Positions 37,086 through 49,312 of a stretch of DNA of 64,000 nt are shown piece by piece (position 1 is the stretch's first letter; the number at the start of each line of letters is the position of its first letter). The stretch comes from Actinomucor elegans (taxonomy: Eukaryota > Mucoromycota > Mucoromycetes > Mucorales > Mucoraceae). Below the pieces are notes generated by a model. The model worked only from the letters and a program-made list of their open reading frames with translations. It ran no database searches and was not told the origin of the DNA. The translations under genes were made by a program, and so were the position numbers. The stretch covers positions 1,116,001 to 1,180,000 of the forward strand of contig JAMSLZ010000010.1 of NCBI GenBank assembly GCA_026027325.1. The letters are read 5' to 3'.

Positions 37086-38671
37086 TGTATATAAAAACTA
37101 GATAAAGGTTTCGTTTCCCTCTTTTTCCTGGTAAAATTGCGTACGTCTATATGTGTGTATATAAACAGTATATAATATAAATTAGAAGAAACTGGTAGTA
37201 TAAGATTTAGAAAGAAAGGACTTTTTTCTATAAACTGCCCTTTTTACCTTTTGGATTGTTACAAGCGTAGATGACTTTTTTTGAGGCGCCTTTTCAAATG
37301 TAACTCGAATATACTGTCCTGGCTCAAATAGAACGCATATCATTAGCGAGAAAGAACTCTCTAGACTCTGCACTTGGACTATATCATTGGTATCGCTTTT
37401 CTTCAAGATTGATGCAAACTATTACCGTCTGTGGTGCATTGCTAAGCTATTGTATCACAACATGGACCAGTAGTCTGAACCAAGGAAATATTGGATACAC
37501 ATGTATTTTATTTTTCTGAAACGCTCTGATACTATATGATGTGATGCTATTGTTATAAATCGTTGAATTAGATAAATTCAATTAGAAATGACGTGTAAAG
37601 TCCAGAATACAACCTTCATCAGGACTACGTTATAACCACATACTTTATAGGCCAGCGGTGATTTAATGATACGTGGGGGGGATTGGTGGTCGGTTAGTGG
37701 TGTCCTAACACACTTATTAGCCTATCACAGAATTTAATTCACCCTCAATTGCTTTACATTTCTTGATAGATTGCGGTCTAATGCCATGTTTGATGGCTTG
37801 AATGAATATTTGCATCTATTAGAACCACTATTTAGGTAAAATACAATAAGTATGCCGTATCTTTGGGAGGTCTTTAAAGTACTTATATTCGAGAAGTAAT
37901 AGGGATATAATGTTGTATAGATTTCCCTACCGATCTTATAAGTCGCATCAGATTAATACTGTATATCATGTTCAGAATAAACGTTTGCTGCTACATACAA
38001 CAACTTTTTTAATTGAAGTATAATAAACATATTAAACCAATAATGACTGACGATATAAATTTCTTGTATATGTGAATTAGTTGAATAGATCTATAAATCG
38101 CACGCTGATCTCGGTTAAATATTGCATTTGATTAATATTTCATGTTCTTAATAATACTGCATCTGATCTATTATTAGAAGCTCCATAGGTTAGTAATGTA
38201 TTGAATATGTTATGTTCGATGAATAAAAATATAGTAAAGAAATGCGTTTATTCAGACTGGAGTAAGTGAGAAATGTTCAATGGTTTTGGTCCACTAGGAT
38301 AAGGCAAGATATGGATTTATGGCGGTCGTAGTTGACTAGGACCAAATGAAGCGGAATACACAATGTGCCTTGATTCGTTTGCGTTAGCTAAATTAGAAGT
38401 GAACTTGAGAAGTAGCTCTTGTGCTTTCCTAGATCTTCTATTATCTCTAGGTTTATTTGGTAAAACAGTGAACTGCACAGCTTGTAATTGTATTATTCAT
38501 ACTCGTAACAAAGTGTTCTCCTGGAATTGATTTTTTATTGTTATTCCTTGTATATTTGGTAAATAAACATTTGAAGCCGTACAATCTGGACAGTCCTGTA
38601 ACAATTTCGAGTATCCGAGTCTCCATGCCATGTTGTGGAGCCTCTAATAAAATAGCGATCTGATACATGTA

Positions 38672-38705
<34 letters not shown>

Positions 38706-41078
38706 GCTCCTAAATTTAGGAAGAAAATCGCAATTGCAGTTCGCAAGAGTGTAACCCCAAGCCTCCTGCTGCTATTACTCCTACAGGTAGTCAGTGCTTA
38801 GGCCGCCAGTGGTGTGCTATATGTGCTTAAAAGTCAATTGAACTGGAACCTTTGTTAATAGACGGCAATTAGCACTCATCAGCGTAAATTAGTATATCAT
38901 AGTTTCACAGCTTGTTAATAATAATATAATTCAAGATTTTAATTACTAGCAGCAGCGCTACCATAAATCAGACAGAATAAATCAATGACATTTCAGTGTA
39001 AGTTTAATTAATTCTTAAATTACACGAATCCTAGCATTGATTTGATAGACACAAGGCTGTTTGAGTATATATATTTCAGTTGCATTAACTGGCGGTGATT
39101 AAAACTAATAAAGAGAAGAGAGAAGTATAGACGGACTATTATGCAACCTGAAGCTCATAAATTAGTAAATCTGAGGCTTTGTTTCGCGTAGTACATTACA
39201 ATGATATAATAATAAAGCTATGTTTATTAAGTTAAGTATCGACATAAAAGCCCTGAACTACATGTCCTCCTGACCGAAGTATACTTTATTATATTCTCGA
39301 TCATCGCCTACATTTCTTCGCTCCCAATGTTGTGTTACCCTAGGAATCATCTAACATCGGATGCACTGAGCACCAGGTAAACTAACCGCATTGCTTTTCG
39401 AGTGCTATATGATAATCAATGCCAAAACCATAAGTTAAGAGTTAGAACAAAAGTTATTAATACTTTTACTACGCTGATAAAACTGGCAGTGATGTATGAA
39501 ACCTGAATGAATCAGTGATAATATGTACCAAAAGATAAAGACCAACCATTGAATAATGGCAACAATAGTAAAACAATATGTGCACATTGTTCAGATAGAC
39601 AGTTACTACCGTAGGCTGGATAACACAAATAAGAAAACCTTTTTTATATAGTAGCAAAGAGGTATATATTCATATATAAGCACACTAAAAGGCGATTAAA
39701 TATACTTTTATATATCATCAAGTGTAAGTAATCGTTGATATATATGTATTTACTAGTGTATTTAACGTAAATTATATGTATTAATTCATACTTGACTATT
39801 TGATTCAACTTATTTTTGGCAACTCAGCTTAAAGTTTGGTATTCATGTCCTATTTGGTTTTTATACAGAAAACAAGGTATCAACATTTGATTATAATAAA
39901 CTAGCAGATCCTATACTTAGTAAGTTTTCTCGACTGACATTGCCTCCTAGGAGGCAGGAGCGCTGCCACGGACCTCCAGATGGGGTGGGGGCTTGCATTC
40001 AAATTTTCGATGAGATTGATGATTGCAGATGAATCCCAAATTTCATTATAAGATATCAATCCTCCGCATAAAAAGCTTCTAACCAGAATAATCATGTTTT
40101 TTTTCGATAGCAGGCTTGAAAACTCATTGTGATTACTGTAGATGATTTTTATATGTTGGCCTAGATCAATTGCATGATATTTCCTAAGGGCAGTGTTTTT
40201 AACCTCTCACAATATGGCATCATCTCATTTTGGCACCACAGATGCATTACTATCTCTATTTGACTTTAATTCGTGACTTGGGGTTAGCGTTTTTAAACTT
40301 GTCATCTTGTAATAGCTACTGTAATTCCTCAAGAATTATTTGAAAAAAGATAAACTTCCTAAAAGGCATCTTTCAAATGATTTTGCCAAATACTATACTA
40401 GTAAGAAATGGAAACGCAAGTACGAAAGATTTACTGTATGAATAACAAAGTTGGCGCCTCTCGTTCCACATTCTTGGTCAAACTGTTGGATAAAGTCATA
40501 ATGAAGGAAGAAGCAAGTTGGTTACTTTTGTGCAAAGAAAGGCGTACCGACAATATATCTTCTTTTATTTATCGACATGATATCTGTGTATTTTTGATTC
40601 AATAAGAGACTCATGTATCGTATTTACAAAATTCATATTTATAAATTTATATTTGCTCATTATGAACTTCTTTGAAGTCATTCAGCAAATGCCGATATCT
40701 ACTCTGTTTCTATTGCGAACGGCTGCTATTATAAATGGTCAGCTAAGCATTGCTGAGAAGTCGGGTTTTGACAGTCCTGATTATCATACCTCAAGATTCA
40801 GTCTACCTTCATTATCCTGTGTTTCCCCGGTTAATTGAACACTTGCAAACATGCTATTTTCCATCAAGCTTCATGTTTTTTGCCTGTATGTAGCTTCACG
40901 CTAAACGAACTTGCCTTCTGATTGTACAATCTTGATCTGGCTGGTCTGTACAAATTGTAAAGCGCTGTCACACTGGTCCTCCTGCTTGTTTGATTTTAAA
41001 GTCCTACTTGCGCACCCTAGCATTTTTCTCCCCTAGTTTTTGAAAAGCTTTTTTTTTTCTTTTCGACACATTGTTAAG
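37086..41078. other. Large intergenic region, about 4 kb
   Basis: No supportable gene. Contents: a dispersed-repeat copy near 38086-38147 (GATCTCGGTTAAATATTGC, ATTTGATTAA), a poly-T run of about 25 (38680-38704), and GC-rich patches near 38755-38815 and 39941-39995. The second patch contains a 16-bp perfect palindrome, listed separately. Frames such as 38453-38746, 40408-40605 and 40653-40838 lack features. The last part, 40870-41078, is the promoter of the PPR gene and contains a T-rich stretch. Confidence 0.45.
39941..39967. repeat. GC-rich palindrome and hairpin
   Basis: TGCCTCCTAGGAGGCA (39941-39956) is a perfect 16-bp palindrome. It overlaps a second stem, GGCAG (39953-39957) with CTGCC (39963-39967). 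Both stand out in AT-rich surroundings. The origin is unknown. Confidence 0.5.
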
Positions 41079-42856
41079 ATGAATAGACTCATTCTCTCTA
41101 AATTCCAAGTCGCACCATTAGCACATAAAGGAAAACAATGGGCAGCTAAAAGTGTGAATCAACGTAACTATCAACGCGAGATCTATTCAATAAATTAGCT
41201 AAATAATGTCTATAGAGATCATTCGCGCCAACTCGACAGAGAGCAAACCATTTGGCGACGCTGTGCTCGAGGAAGTTGCTCGATCCAACGTGAACAAGAG
41301 CAAGAAGATGATCAAGCATAGTCATCCTACAGCACCTCTTTCATCCTTCAACCACCGTCTTGCTCTTCAACTTCGCAACAGAAATAAGCCCAAGACTGTC
41401 TTGGACAATGTGTTGAAAATTGTAGCTGAAATCAAAGAACAGAACTTACGCTTGGATCAAACTACTTATAACGCTATCTTATCGGCCTACAGTCGAAACA
41501 AGGACCAGGCATCGATTAAAAAGACGTTGAAAGAAATGAAAGAAAACGGCCTTTCTCCTTCTGCTGATAGTTACAATATTGCTCTGGAGGTAAGACTTAT
41601 ACTATATGTAGATCCCCATAGCTAAATAAGTCATATACTAGGCTTTTGCCAATGTCGGTGATGTAAGATCGCAAATCATGTTGAAAGACGAAATATTACA
41701 GACAGAAAAGACTTTGACATCACAATCGTACTATCTCTTGTTAAAGGGTATGTGCAATACCAACGCTCTCGAATTTGCTTTGGATACATTGGAGGAAATG
41801 AAGAAGAACGAGGTAGCCGTCAACTTAGCTTCTTATGCCTTTGTCATTGGTGCTTGTCTTCGCCTTTCAGACGCCCATACAGCATTTGATTTATTAAAGG
41901 AAGCCGAAGAAGCAGGATTAGCTGTCGAAAGTCAACCTCGTGTTTATATGGATGTGATGCGTGTCGGCGCTAATAACGATCAAGCACATATTGTCGAGTA
42001 CTGTTGGAACAAGGCAGTAGGCACCTATTCATTGCGTCCTGATGAAGGTACCTTGTTGGATGTGCTTCGTGTTGCAGCCAAGACCGGTAATACAAAGATG
42101 GCTACAGATATCATTCGTCAATTGAGTACAAGTGGATACCCTTATAAAGAACATTACTTTACACCTCTAATGGAGGCTTTCATTGTCAAGAAGGATTTGA
42201 AGAGCGCTTTCAATGTATTGGATATCATGCGTGTATCAGGCATCCCTCCTACCATGCGTGCCACTTTGCCTATTCGCCAACAATTAAATAAGGATGTCGA
42301 TGCTATCGATAAGGCTTATTATCTTCTTGAAGAAATGAGAAAGGAAAACAAGACGGTGGACATTTCTGCTTTTAATGTGGTGGTTGCTGCCTGTGCTGAC
42401 GCCAAGGATTTAGAACGTACAGTGGCTACTTACCGTGAGGCAGCCAACTTGGGTGTACAACCTAATGTAGATACTTACAATTGTGTACTTGAAGCATGTA
42501 TTCAAACACGTATGAAGGGTATGGGTAACGTAGTAATTGAAGAAATGAAGAAGGCTGGTATTACACCCAACTTGGAGACTTATTCCAAGATGATGGAGCT
42601 TTCTTGTACACAAAAGAACTATGAAGACGCTTTCGTTTACCTTGAAGAAATGAAGAGTTATGATATTGCGCCACCAGAGCAGTGTTATATCATTTTGGCT
42701 GGTAAATTGTCTTTTGAAAAAGATCCTCGTTTCCATATGGTGCTTGATGAAATGGAAACTCTTGGTTATAATAGACTTACTTCGAAAATCAGAGCCAATT
42801 GGAACAGACAAAACAGTAGAAACAACAATAACAGCCTCGAAAACAAAGATAATTAG
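41079..42856 (+). CDS. Mitochondrial pentatricopeptide repeat (PPR) protein
   Basis: Three exons, 41079-41163, 41216-41589 and 41642-42856, give 557 residues. The first exon adds a basic, Ser-rich N-terminus (MNRLILSKFQVAPLAHKGKQ) and leads into IIRANSTESK, a typical mitochondrial presequence; without it the frame would start at 41206 and lack a presequence. At least eight PPR units of about 35 residues follow. Examples are TTYNAILSAYSRNKDQ with MKENGLSPSADSYN, FNVVVAACADAKDLERTV with LGVQPNVDTYN, and VIEEMKKAGITPNLETYS. PPR proteins bind organelle RNA in a sequence-specific way and act in mitochondrial mRNA stability, processing or translation. The specific target cannot be read here. The low-complexity Asn-rich C-terminus ends the protein. 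Confidence 0.88.
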
Positions 42857-44589
42857 ATTACTTTTCTTGAAAATAAAATCATGTAGATATATAGCATTCT
42901 TTGTCGTAGTAGTAGTAATGATAGCCTTTGACGGGCTTTACTATTCTTACAAGAACCTTGATGAAGGTACAGCCCAATCCCGATGTGGTGATATGTTTTC
43001 GTGCTGTCAAGAAAGCTCGGGGATATTAATTGAGCAAAAGGAATGAACCAGGTTAATGAATAATTAAAAGCTAGCAAGTCTAAAAAAGAACCTCATCCGT
43101 TAGAACCTAATAAGCGGCCCATTGTGTGCAGATTCTACAACTCATTCAGAGTCTGAACTACTAATCAAATGTGGTATTATTTGACCGAGACCTACCAAAT
43201 GCTGTAAAATTGAATAAGCATTGTGATATGGCATTCTGTTAGTTATTGGCTTGGAGCACTGCATTCATTGAATTGCATCAAGATAAAAGCTACAATACAC
43301 ACCGTTGCTCTTTCAGGTTATATACTACTTCTCTAAAGAAGCATGAACTCAAAAATGATCAAGAATTTTATTGGTCTAATGAAGGAAAAAAAAAACGTTT
43401 TTTTTATCAATAACAACATCATGATTCTCAAGTATTTTACAGCGCTCTTTTGTATCATTTGATTCACAGATTATTTTGCATAAATTCTGTTAATGCAGTT
43501 GCGTATTATTTCATTTTTATATTATTCGAAAAAAATCCAATACAAATCCTACAAATCAAACACGATTGTGAAACCTTCCTCCTTGTATCGAAAATGGATG
43601 ACATAGACAAGCCCATCTCAGAATTGAAAACTCTGAAAAAAAAGAGGGTCACCGTTTAAAATGATTTAAAATGAATACATCTTTAATCATCTAGATCTCT
43701 TGGCCAACTTTGGCTCAAATTCTCATCTGATTAGCAGGTTGTGTTCATAAAGGGCTATTGCGTCATGTGAAAACCTTAAGCAACCCTAATACAGTAGTAA
43801 TTTTTGTCTCCTGTTATTAATTCATAACATGTATTGGACAAATGACTATTTTTTTTTTGCGCTGTCCATCTGATGTTGGATTAGCGATTAGCCGGTAGCT
43901 GTTTCATCTTTCGAGTATTAATGTCTATATACTAATGATATATAGCTATTTTGTACCTATGGATCTATCGTACAACTGCTGGGCCTTAAATCTAACTAAA
44001 AATGCTGGTCTTTAAGGTTGCATCTGTAAGGTAACATGGTCTAAGCATAGACTACTATAATCAGATGAAACATCTGACCAAAATCAAAAGAAGATTAATG
44101 AGATAATCGATATTATCAAAATATAGTTAAATTGCTTCTCGATCTGCTGTAGAACGATACACAGATAGAGCCATTGAGTGAATTAAGAAAAAACCGAATG
44201 AATCCACTGCCTTATGGATGATTTGGAACCCGATTTAAGTTTTGTAACCCATACCTACTGTTCGTTTCCTCAAATCTTACTCAACCCCTCCCCTCGCCAT
44301 AGCTTCACTTCAATGATTTCAGTCACTGTAATACTTGCCAGGGAATCTACTTAACCAAACTTCTGAATTCCCGGGTCTTGAATTGGGTTTGTGGATCATA
44401 TCATACCGCTTTCAAAAGAGCCCATAATGATCTTTTTGATGAAGCCGTCTAATCAATGAACTTAATTGAAATTACGCAATCTGTCCTTATATTACATGTT
44501 ACCAAAAGCGTATTTTCCTAGATATGTTGTGCTTACTGACCCGTACTCATTTGCGCCACATGATTCTATTAATTATTTCCAAGGGTGCT

Positions 44590-44751
44590 TTAGGACAAAA
44601 ATAAAGGTTGACAGGTCATTATCAAGCATAAAAAACGTCGTACAAAGGCGCCTAAAAGTGCTTCTATGACACGTTGAACATGTGCCATCGCTTGATCTTT
44701 TGCTGTACTTCCGCTTAGATCCGCTAACACAGCATCTTCTTTAATTTTTTG
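44590..44751 (-). pseudogene. Orphan exon-like coding fragment
   Basis: A 54-codon minus-strand segment opens right after a splice-acceptor-like TATAGTAG and ends at TAA. Its translation is protein-like, for example KEDAVLADLSGSTAKDQAM followed by VQRVIEALLGAFVRR. A second small piece, TASSKRSLWALLK, lies downstream at 44448-44407, also after an acceptor-like TTAG. No upstream exons are visible. I do not recognise the family. It could be a gene remnant, or the last exons of a gene whose other exons I missed. Confidence 0.35.
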
Positions 44752-45307
44752 CTACTATAAATAAATTAATATATGCTTGAAATTACAATAAATAATGCTG
44801 TAATATGAATCATGCCTTTCATACTGTTAAGAAATAGATACTTCGTATTTATTGGATATCGGTCATTGAATAATTATTTCCTGAAACCCGTTTAAGGATC
44901 TTTTTGGTGTATACTTTGAACCTACTTTTTAAAGCCAATACACTACGATACACAAATGCTTTAACAAAGCTTATTATATATATATTTATTTAAATTCCGC
45001 ATCGAGTAATGCAAATAAAATCCAATTAATATGTTTGGTCATGGAGATAACATACGCTTTTTTGAGTATTTGGGAAAGCCATGATAACTGGAGCATTGGA
45101 TAGGACAAAAACAAACAAAAAATAGTTGTAACTACTATAAACAATAACAGTGGGTTTATATTATGTATGTAAAACAATATCTTGAAAATGAATTTGACAG
45201 TTTCAAGAAGCTTGTAAAGTTACGATCGAAATTTGAAACCAATATCTCGATCTTTTTTTTTTTTTTTTTTTTTTTTTTGAAATTCGTCATGTTGACCTAC
45301 TTCTACT

Positions 45308-45960
45308 TCTAGATTTCTTGATCCATTGTCGCATCTGATTAGTAAAACACCTTCAAAATGAGCTGAACTTTTTATTAAAATCATTATTTCAGTAAAATGC
45401 AATGGCTATATTATACATTAATGAATGCCATTTAATTATATGCATTATACACCGATTAGATTTATTAATTCATAGATCTCTTTGACGATCCAGTTTAATC
45501 TCACATCCTATTAGCAAGGTCCTGATCGAAATTAAGTGCTGTTTCTAACAAAATTCTTTGTTTAACTGAAACTCGGTAGAATTACTACTTGTGTTTAGTA
45601 ATTAACAGCAATTTATAAATGTTTACCAAGTCATATTGTCAATGATCAATTGATCTCTCAGCTAATCTCGGTCCAAATTAGTAATAGATAACTATATCAT
45701 GCTCAAAATGAATTGCTGCATCAATTGTTCCACTAAAATGCAATGGGAATATTACATATTTTAATAAGTAATAAATTGTATACTTTTTTTTTTTTTTTTT
45801 TTTTGGTAGTACACATGGCTACTGATCAATAGATCCCTTGTCCAATCTCGGTTCAAATGAATTTTAGAATGAGCATATAGCTCATGATTAGAACGAGCTG
45901 CTGCATCTACTAAAATATTTCTGGTTAAAATTCAATGGATGTAGTTTTATTGCTTTCACC
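45308..45960 (+). repeat. Local cluster of diverged dispersed-repeat copies
   Basis: Four related segments start near 45310, 45473, 45650 and 45827. Shared parts are GATCTCT/GATCCCT at the left, ATCTCGGT(C/T)CAAAT, GAATTGCTGCATC or GAGCTGCTGCATC, and a right part AAAATGCAATGG (45392, 45730) or AAAATTCAATGG (45925). Unit spacing is about 165-180 bp. Two poly-T runs lie 20-30 bp upstream of the first and last copies. Confidence 0.5.
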
Positions 45961-46421
45961 ATTACAAGGTTATGTTAATTGCCCCACCCTCCTGCTGGCC
46001 CATAGGCAGGTTACTCATATTGACAGTTTAGTTTTAGAGTTTACCCCAGACGTCCCGCCACAAACATAAAGGGACCTCGCTTATGCCTTATTTGTGCTAG
46101 TATCATGCGATCCATTTAGGCGAAAGTTTGTTTTTATGTCTTGTTGTTGTGTTTCATGACAAAAAAAAAGAACCCTTTTTTTTTTATTGAATAATAATGA
46201 ATGATAAGTTATATATAATGCTTTTTTTTAGGTAGATAAATATATATATATATGATAATGAAGAAGAAGAAGGAATGGAAGGAGAAATGCAATGTGGTGT
46301 ATGCCTTTTTTTTGTGATTTTTTTTTTCGTGAAAGTGGTTTTTTGTTTTTTGTTGTTGGTCAAAATAAAATTACAAAATGATACAAACATTTACATATGA
46401 AATATAATATAGAAAGATGAT

Positions 46422-48206
46422 TTAGAATTGAAGCAAAGCATCTGTGGGTGTCATGGTAGGACTGTCGTATTGAGTACAATAAAAGTCTTCGTCCATTAAG
46501 ATGGGGCTGTTGGCGGCGGTAGTTACGACACTTTGATGTGTTTGAGTGGGTGTCATCAAGAAAGCAGGCATAGGTGATGCCAAGCAAGAAGATGCATTTG
46601 AATTGGCTGCATAATGCTGAGAGGCAGCAATATGTAAATAAACATCTGTTGTGTAAGCTTCATCTTCGTCTTCTTCATATAAGGCAGTTGTCGTAGCCAA
46701 AGGTGGTGAAGGTGGTAAAGTAGCATATTGATTCCAATCGATTCTTCTTTGCCAATCACTAGCAGAATCCATATCATCCCAACAATAATGTTGTTGCTGT
46801 TGTTGTTGTTGCTGTTGCTGTTGCTGTTGTTGTTGCTGATGTTGTTGAGGTAGTAATTCTTCTACCATCATCATGTTGGTATCTTGTTGTTGGTATGATA
46901 GCTCATAAAATAAATCGACATCTTCCAATTTAATTGTAGGCAGTTTATGACAATTATAAACAGGTGAGGATTCACAAGAAGTATCAGTCGATGAAGTTGA
47001 GCATGATAAAGTGGGCTGCATTGCTTCTTTGGCAGTTGTCATTTCATGATGATGATGGGTCCAATCTGTTTCATACAAGACTTCAGTTTCTGCGTTGGCT
47101 CTGTATTGAGAACGACGATTTCTTGTTCTTCTTGTAGTTACACCAAGGTGATTGACAGAACTAGTACGAGGATAAGGTTTTGTATTACGGCGTCGAGCTG
47201 GAGTACTTTGAATATCACTGCTTTTTGCTCTATCGTGCGTCTTTTTATGTTGAGCCAGGTTGTCAGATCTTGAAAACCTTTTTCCGCATAGGTCACACAA
47301 ATAAGGACGTTCCAACGTATGAGTACGAAGATGGCGCTTCATATGTTCCAATCGCTTAAAGACTTTGCCACAAGAAGCCAAAGGGCAATCAAAATGACGC
47401 GTCATTGGTTCTTCATCATCCACACTGTAATTCTTGGTTGGAGGTGAGCAAGAGATGGTAGGTGATCTCTTTCGAAGGTTGGGTGAGGTGTCTGTTTGGT
47501 GACTCGTGGTGACCCGACGCCTACGTTGTTTGTAAGTGGGTGAACCTTCAAATAGAGAGAATTGGCCAAAGACGTTTGTTTCTTCTACAGATACAACACT
47601 GCTTGTTTCAGAGAGTTCTCTCTTTTGATAAAATGGCTCCAGATTCAATTCACATAGCATGGCTTTGCGAAACTCATCAAACATGGCCTGCGTTGTATCC
47701 AAAGAAATTGCCACGGCAGGATGTGCCACAGCCTTTGACGTAGGTTCCACACCCATCTTTTCGCGTTTCAGATCCCTCTCCAGGGCATCTAAAAATAAGC
47801 GGTCGTGAGGTACGGAAAACCAGTAAAAGACTTTTTGCTTTTTCTGTGTTCGGATACAGTTGTTCTTGAACAATAGATCAAGAAAAGGTGACTTGGGCTC
47901 TTCAAGTATAGCATCTGTACCCGGTTTCAGATTTCTGAGATCACTAAAGACGCCTTCTTCAAACTTCTTGACATTGCTTACAGGCCTACCAAAAGCTTCA
48001 AACCGAAATACCAGGCATCTTACAATATCAGTACCAGAAATATAAAAAGTATCATCCCATTTAACACAAGAAATAATTTCACCAGAAGGTAAATGGTGTT
48101 GATGAATAGTGTCTTCTTGCTTATCTGGCGCTGTTAACAAAAATGACTTGAGTTGGTTAATCATCTCGAGTCGACTACCGACGTTATCGTCGTTTGGAGT
48201 ATTCAT
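46422..48206 (-). CDS. STE12: Ste12-type transcription factor with C2H2 zinc fingers
   Basis: A single-exon gene of 594 residues. The N-terminal STE homeodomain-like region (about residues 12-150) includes LKSFLLTAPDKQEDTIHQHH, then SCVKWDDTFYISGTDIVRCL, FRFEAFGRPV and VFYWFSVPHDRLFLDALERD, all characteristic of Ste12/SteA. Two C2H2 zinc fingers follow (about 269-325; CPLASCGKVFKRLEH and CDLCGKRFSRSDNLAQH with the linker TLERPY). Having fingers as well as the STE domain is the SteA pattern of most filamentous fungi, unlike S. cerevisiae Ste12. A Gln run (about 450-470) and acidic, Ser-rich stretches suggest an activation region. Ste12 acts below mating/filamentation MAP kinases. It is divergent from the FAS1 gene with a 267-bp shared upstream region. 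Confidence 0.95.
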   Translation of the reverse strand: MNTPNDDNVGSRLEMINQLKSFLLTAPDKQEDTIHQHHLPSGEIISCVKWDDTFYISGTDIVRCLVFRFEAFGRPVSNVKKFEEGVFSDLRNLKPGTDAILEEPKSPFLDLLFKNNCIRTQKKQKVFYWFSVPHDRLFLDALERDLKREKMGVEPTSKAVAHPAVAISLDTTQAMFDEFRKAMLCELNLEPFYQKRELSETSSVVSVEETNVFGQFSLFEGSPTYKQRRRRVTTSHQTDTSPNLRKRSPTISCSPPTKNYSVDDEEPMTRHFDCPLASCGKVFKRLEHMKRHLRTHTLERPYLCDLCGKRFSRSDNLAQHKKTHDRAKSSDIQSTPARRRNTKPYPRTSSVNHLGVTTRRTRNRRSQYRANAETEVLYETDWTHHHHEMTTAKEAMQPTLSCSTSSTDTSCESSPVYNCHKLPTIKLEDVDLFYELSYQQQDTNMMMVEELLPQQHQQQQQQQQQQQQQQQQHYCWDDMDSASDWQRRIDWNQYATLPPSPPLATTTALYEEDEDEAYTTDVYLHIAASQHYAANSNASSCLASPMPAFLMTPTQTHQSVVTTAANSPILMDEDFYCTQYDSPTMTPTDALLQF

Positions 48207-48473
48207 TTTATATTATAAAGATATAAAGGAAGAAAAAGAGAAAAGAAAAAAAGGTACTTTTTTGTACTATCATGGTTTTTATACTAGACTTGAATGAGTC
48301 ACGGGCTTACATTGTTTAAAGAAAAATGCTCTTTTCCGAGTTCCTTTTCAAACACTTTCATGGAGTTAGTTTGTGTGATACAGTATCATGATATTATCCA
48401 ATCATATTCGAGTATTATTTGTACTAAAAAGATAATTTCCATTGAATCCTTCTTTTTTCATTTATTTCATATA
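48207..48473. promoter_or_regulatory. Shared STE12/FAS1 upstream region with TGAGTCA
   Basis: A 267-bp divergent region with TGAGTCA (48295-48301), the AP-1/Gcn4-type site. No TGAAACA pheromone-response element was seen. An in-frame upstream extension of the FAS1 frame (from 48294) lacks a signal peptide and is not used. Confidence 0.4.
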
Positions 48474-49013
48474 ATGCAGATACTGTATTTACTCTTGGTA
48501 TTCTTCTTTGGTTGTACCATGACACATGGTGATCAGATCAAGTTATTGTATGAGCCTAATGCTCCCGATTATCGATTACAATCAAATAAGCAGTCTTTGT
48601 TTGATAAGCTGGCCCCAGATCCTGCTTTGTCTACTTTTATGGACGTTTTGACCCAACAAGAAGATATATTCAACTTGTTAAATAATACAAATGAAAATTC
48701 GGATGTCTTTACCGTCTTTTGCCCAGTGAACTCGGCTTTTCGTAATGAATTGGACGTTCATACTCGCGATCATTTGAATGATTTCCTCAGAAATCACATT
48801 GTACCCAATGCCAAGTTGGATCCCGAGACCCTTCGCTACACACGCTCACCTTTGGGAACCATGTTGGACGGACAACCCATAAGGGTCAAGTATCACTATT
48901 TTTCTCGAAAAACTGTATTGAATGGTCATGCTACAGTAGATACTGCGCATCCTGTTCAAGCTATCAATGGTATCGCGTACAAAATTGACCATTTGCTACG
49001 TCCTACCAAGTAA
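48474..49013 (+). CDS. Secreted fasciclin (FAS1) domain protein
   Basis: A single-exon gene of 179 residues. The ATG at 48474 is chosen over the one at 48294 because it begins a clean signal peptide (MQILYLLLVFFFGCTMTHG). One FAS1 domain follows: FMDVLTQQEDIFNLLNN, then VFTVFCPVNSAFRNE (H1-like box), LNDFLRNHIVPNAKL, a turn around SPLGTMLDG, and the terminal HPVQAINGIAYKIDHLL (H2-like box). FAS1 proteins act in adhesion and cell-surface matrices. There is no clear GPI-anchor signal or C-terminal hydrophobic stretch, so it may be soluble or weakly wall-bound. The HPVQAING and NG-x-x-Y-KID-like ends are typical of FAS1 C-terminal parts. Confidence 0.82.
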   Translation: MQILYLLLVFFFGCTMTHGDQIKLLYEPNAPDYRLQSNKQSLFDKLAPDPALSTFMDVLTQQEDIFNLLNNTNENSDVFTVFCPVNSAFRNELDVHTRDHLNDFLRNHIVPNAKLDPETLRYTRSPLGTMLDGQPIRVKYHYFSRKTVLNGHATVDTAHPVQAINGIAYKIDHLLRPTK

Positions 49014-49312
49014 CTGTTTTCGGTTATTCCGAATAATAAAGTAATCAAGATGACGTCCTTTAGTAGGTCGTACTACGCTATACTGCATGTGGATGATACA
49101 CAAAGAAAGATTTTTTTTTTTTTTTTTTTTTTTTCATGGTTCATGAAAAAGGGATATCGAAAGGCTTTATTATTAGTGTAAATGAGAATAAGTTTGGGTT
49201 TAGTGTATAGGGATTTTCTTGAGAAGGGAGCTTTTTTTTTCTTTTTTTGTACGGAGCGAGAAAAAGGGCCAACTCATACATCGAAAGACAAACAAACGGA
49301 GCCAAGGGGATT

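Larger units (their letters stand above)
42857..46421. other. Intergenic, repeat-bearing, about 3.6 kb
   Basis: Contains several copies of the dispersed repeat: reverse at 43161-43200, forward at 43690-43747, and a local cluster at 45308-45960. Two poly-T tracts of about 20-28 nt (45252-45279 and 45784-45805) lie here too, as does an orphan exon-like fragment (44590-44751), listed separately. The frame at 43450-43659 and other short frames have no features. The 46100-46420 part is the STE12 3' flank with several T runs. Confidence 0.45.

Noticed and set aside
38453..38746. 97-codon frame through a poly-T run
   Set aside because: Length depends on the homopolymer (translated as poly-Lys); not credible.
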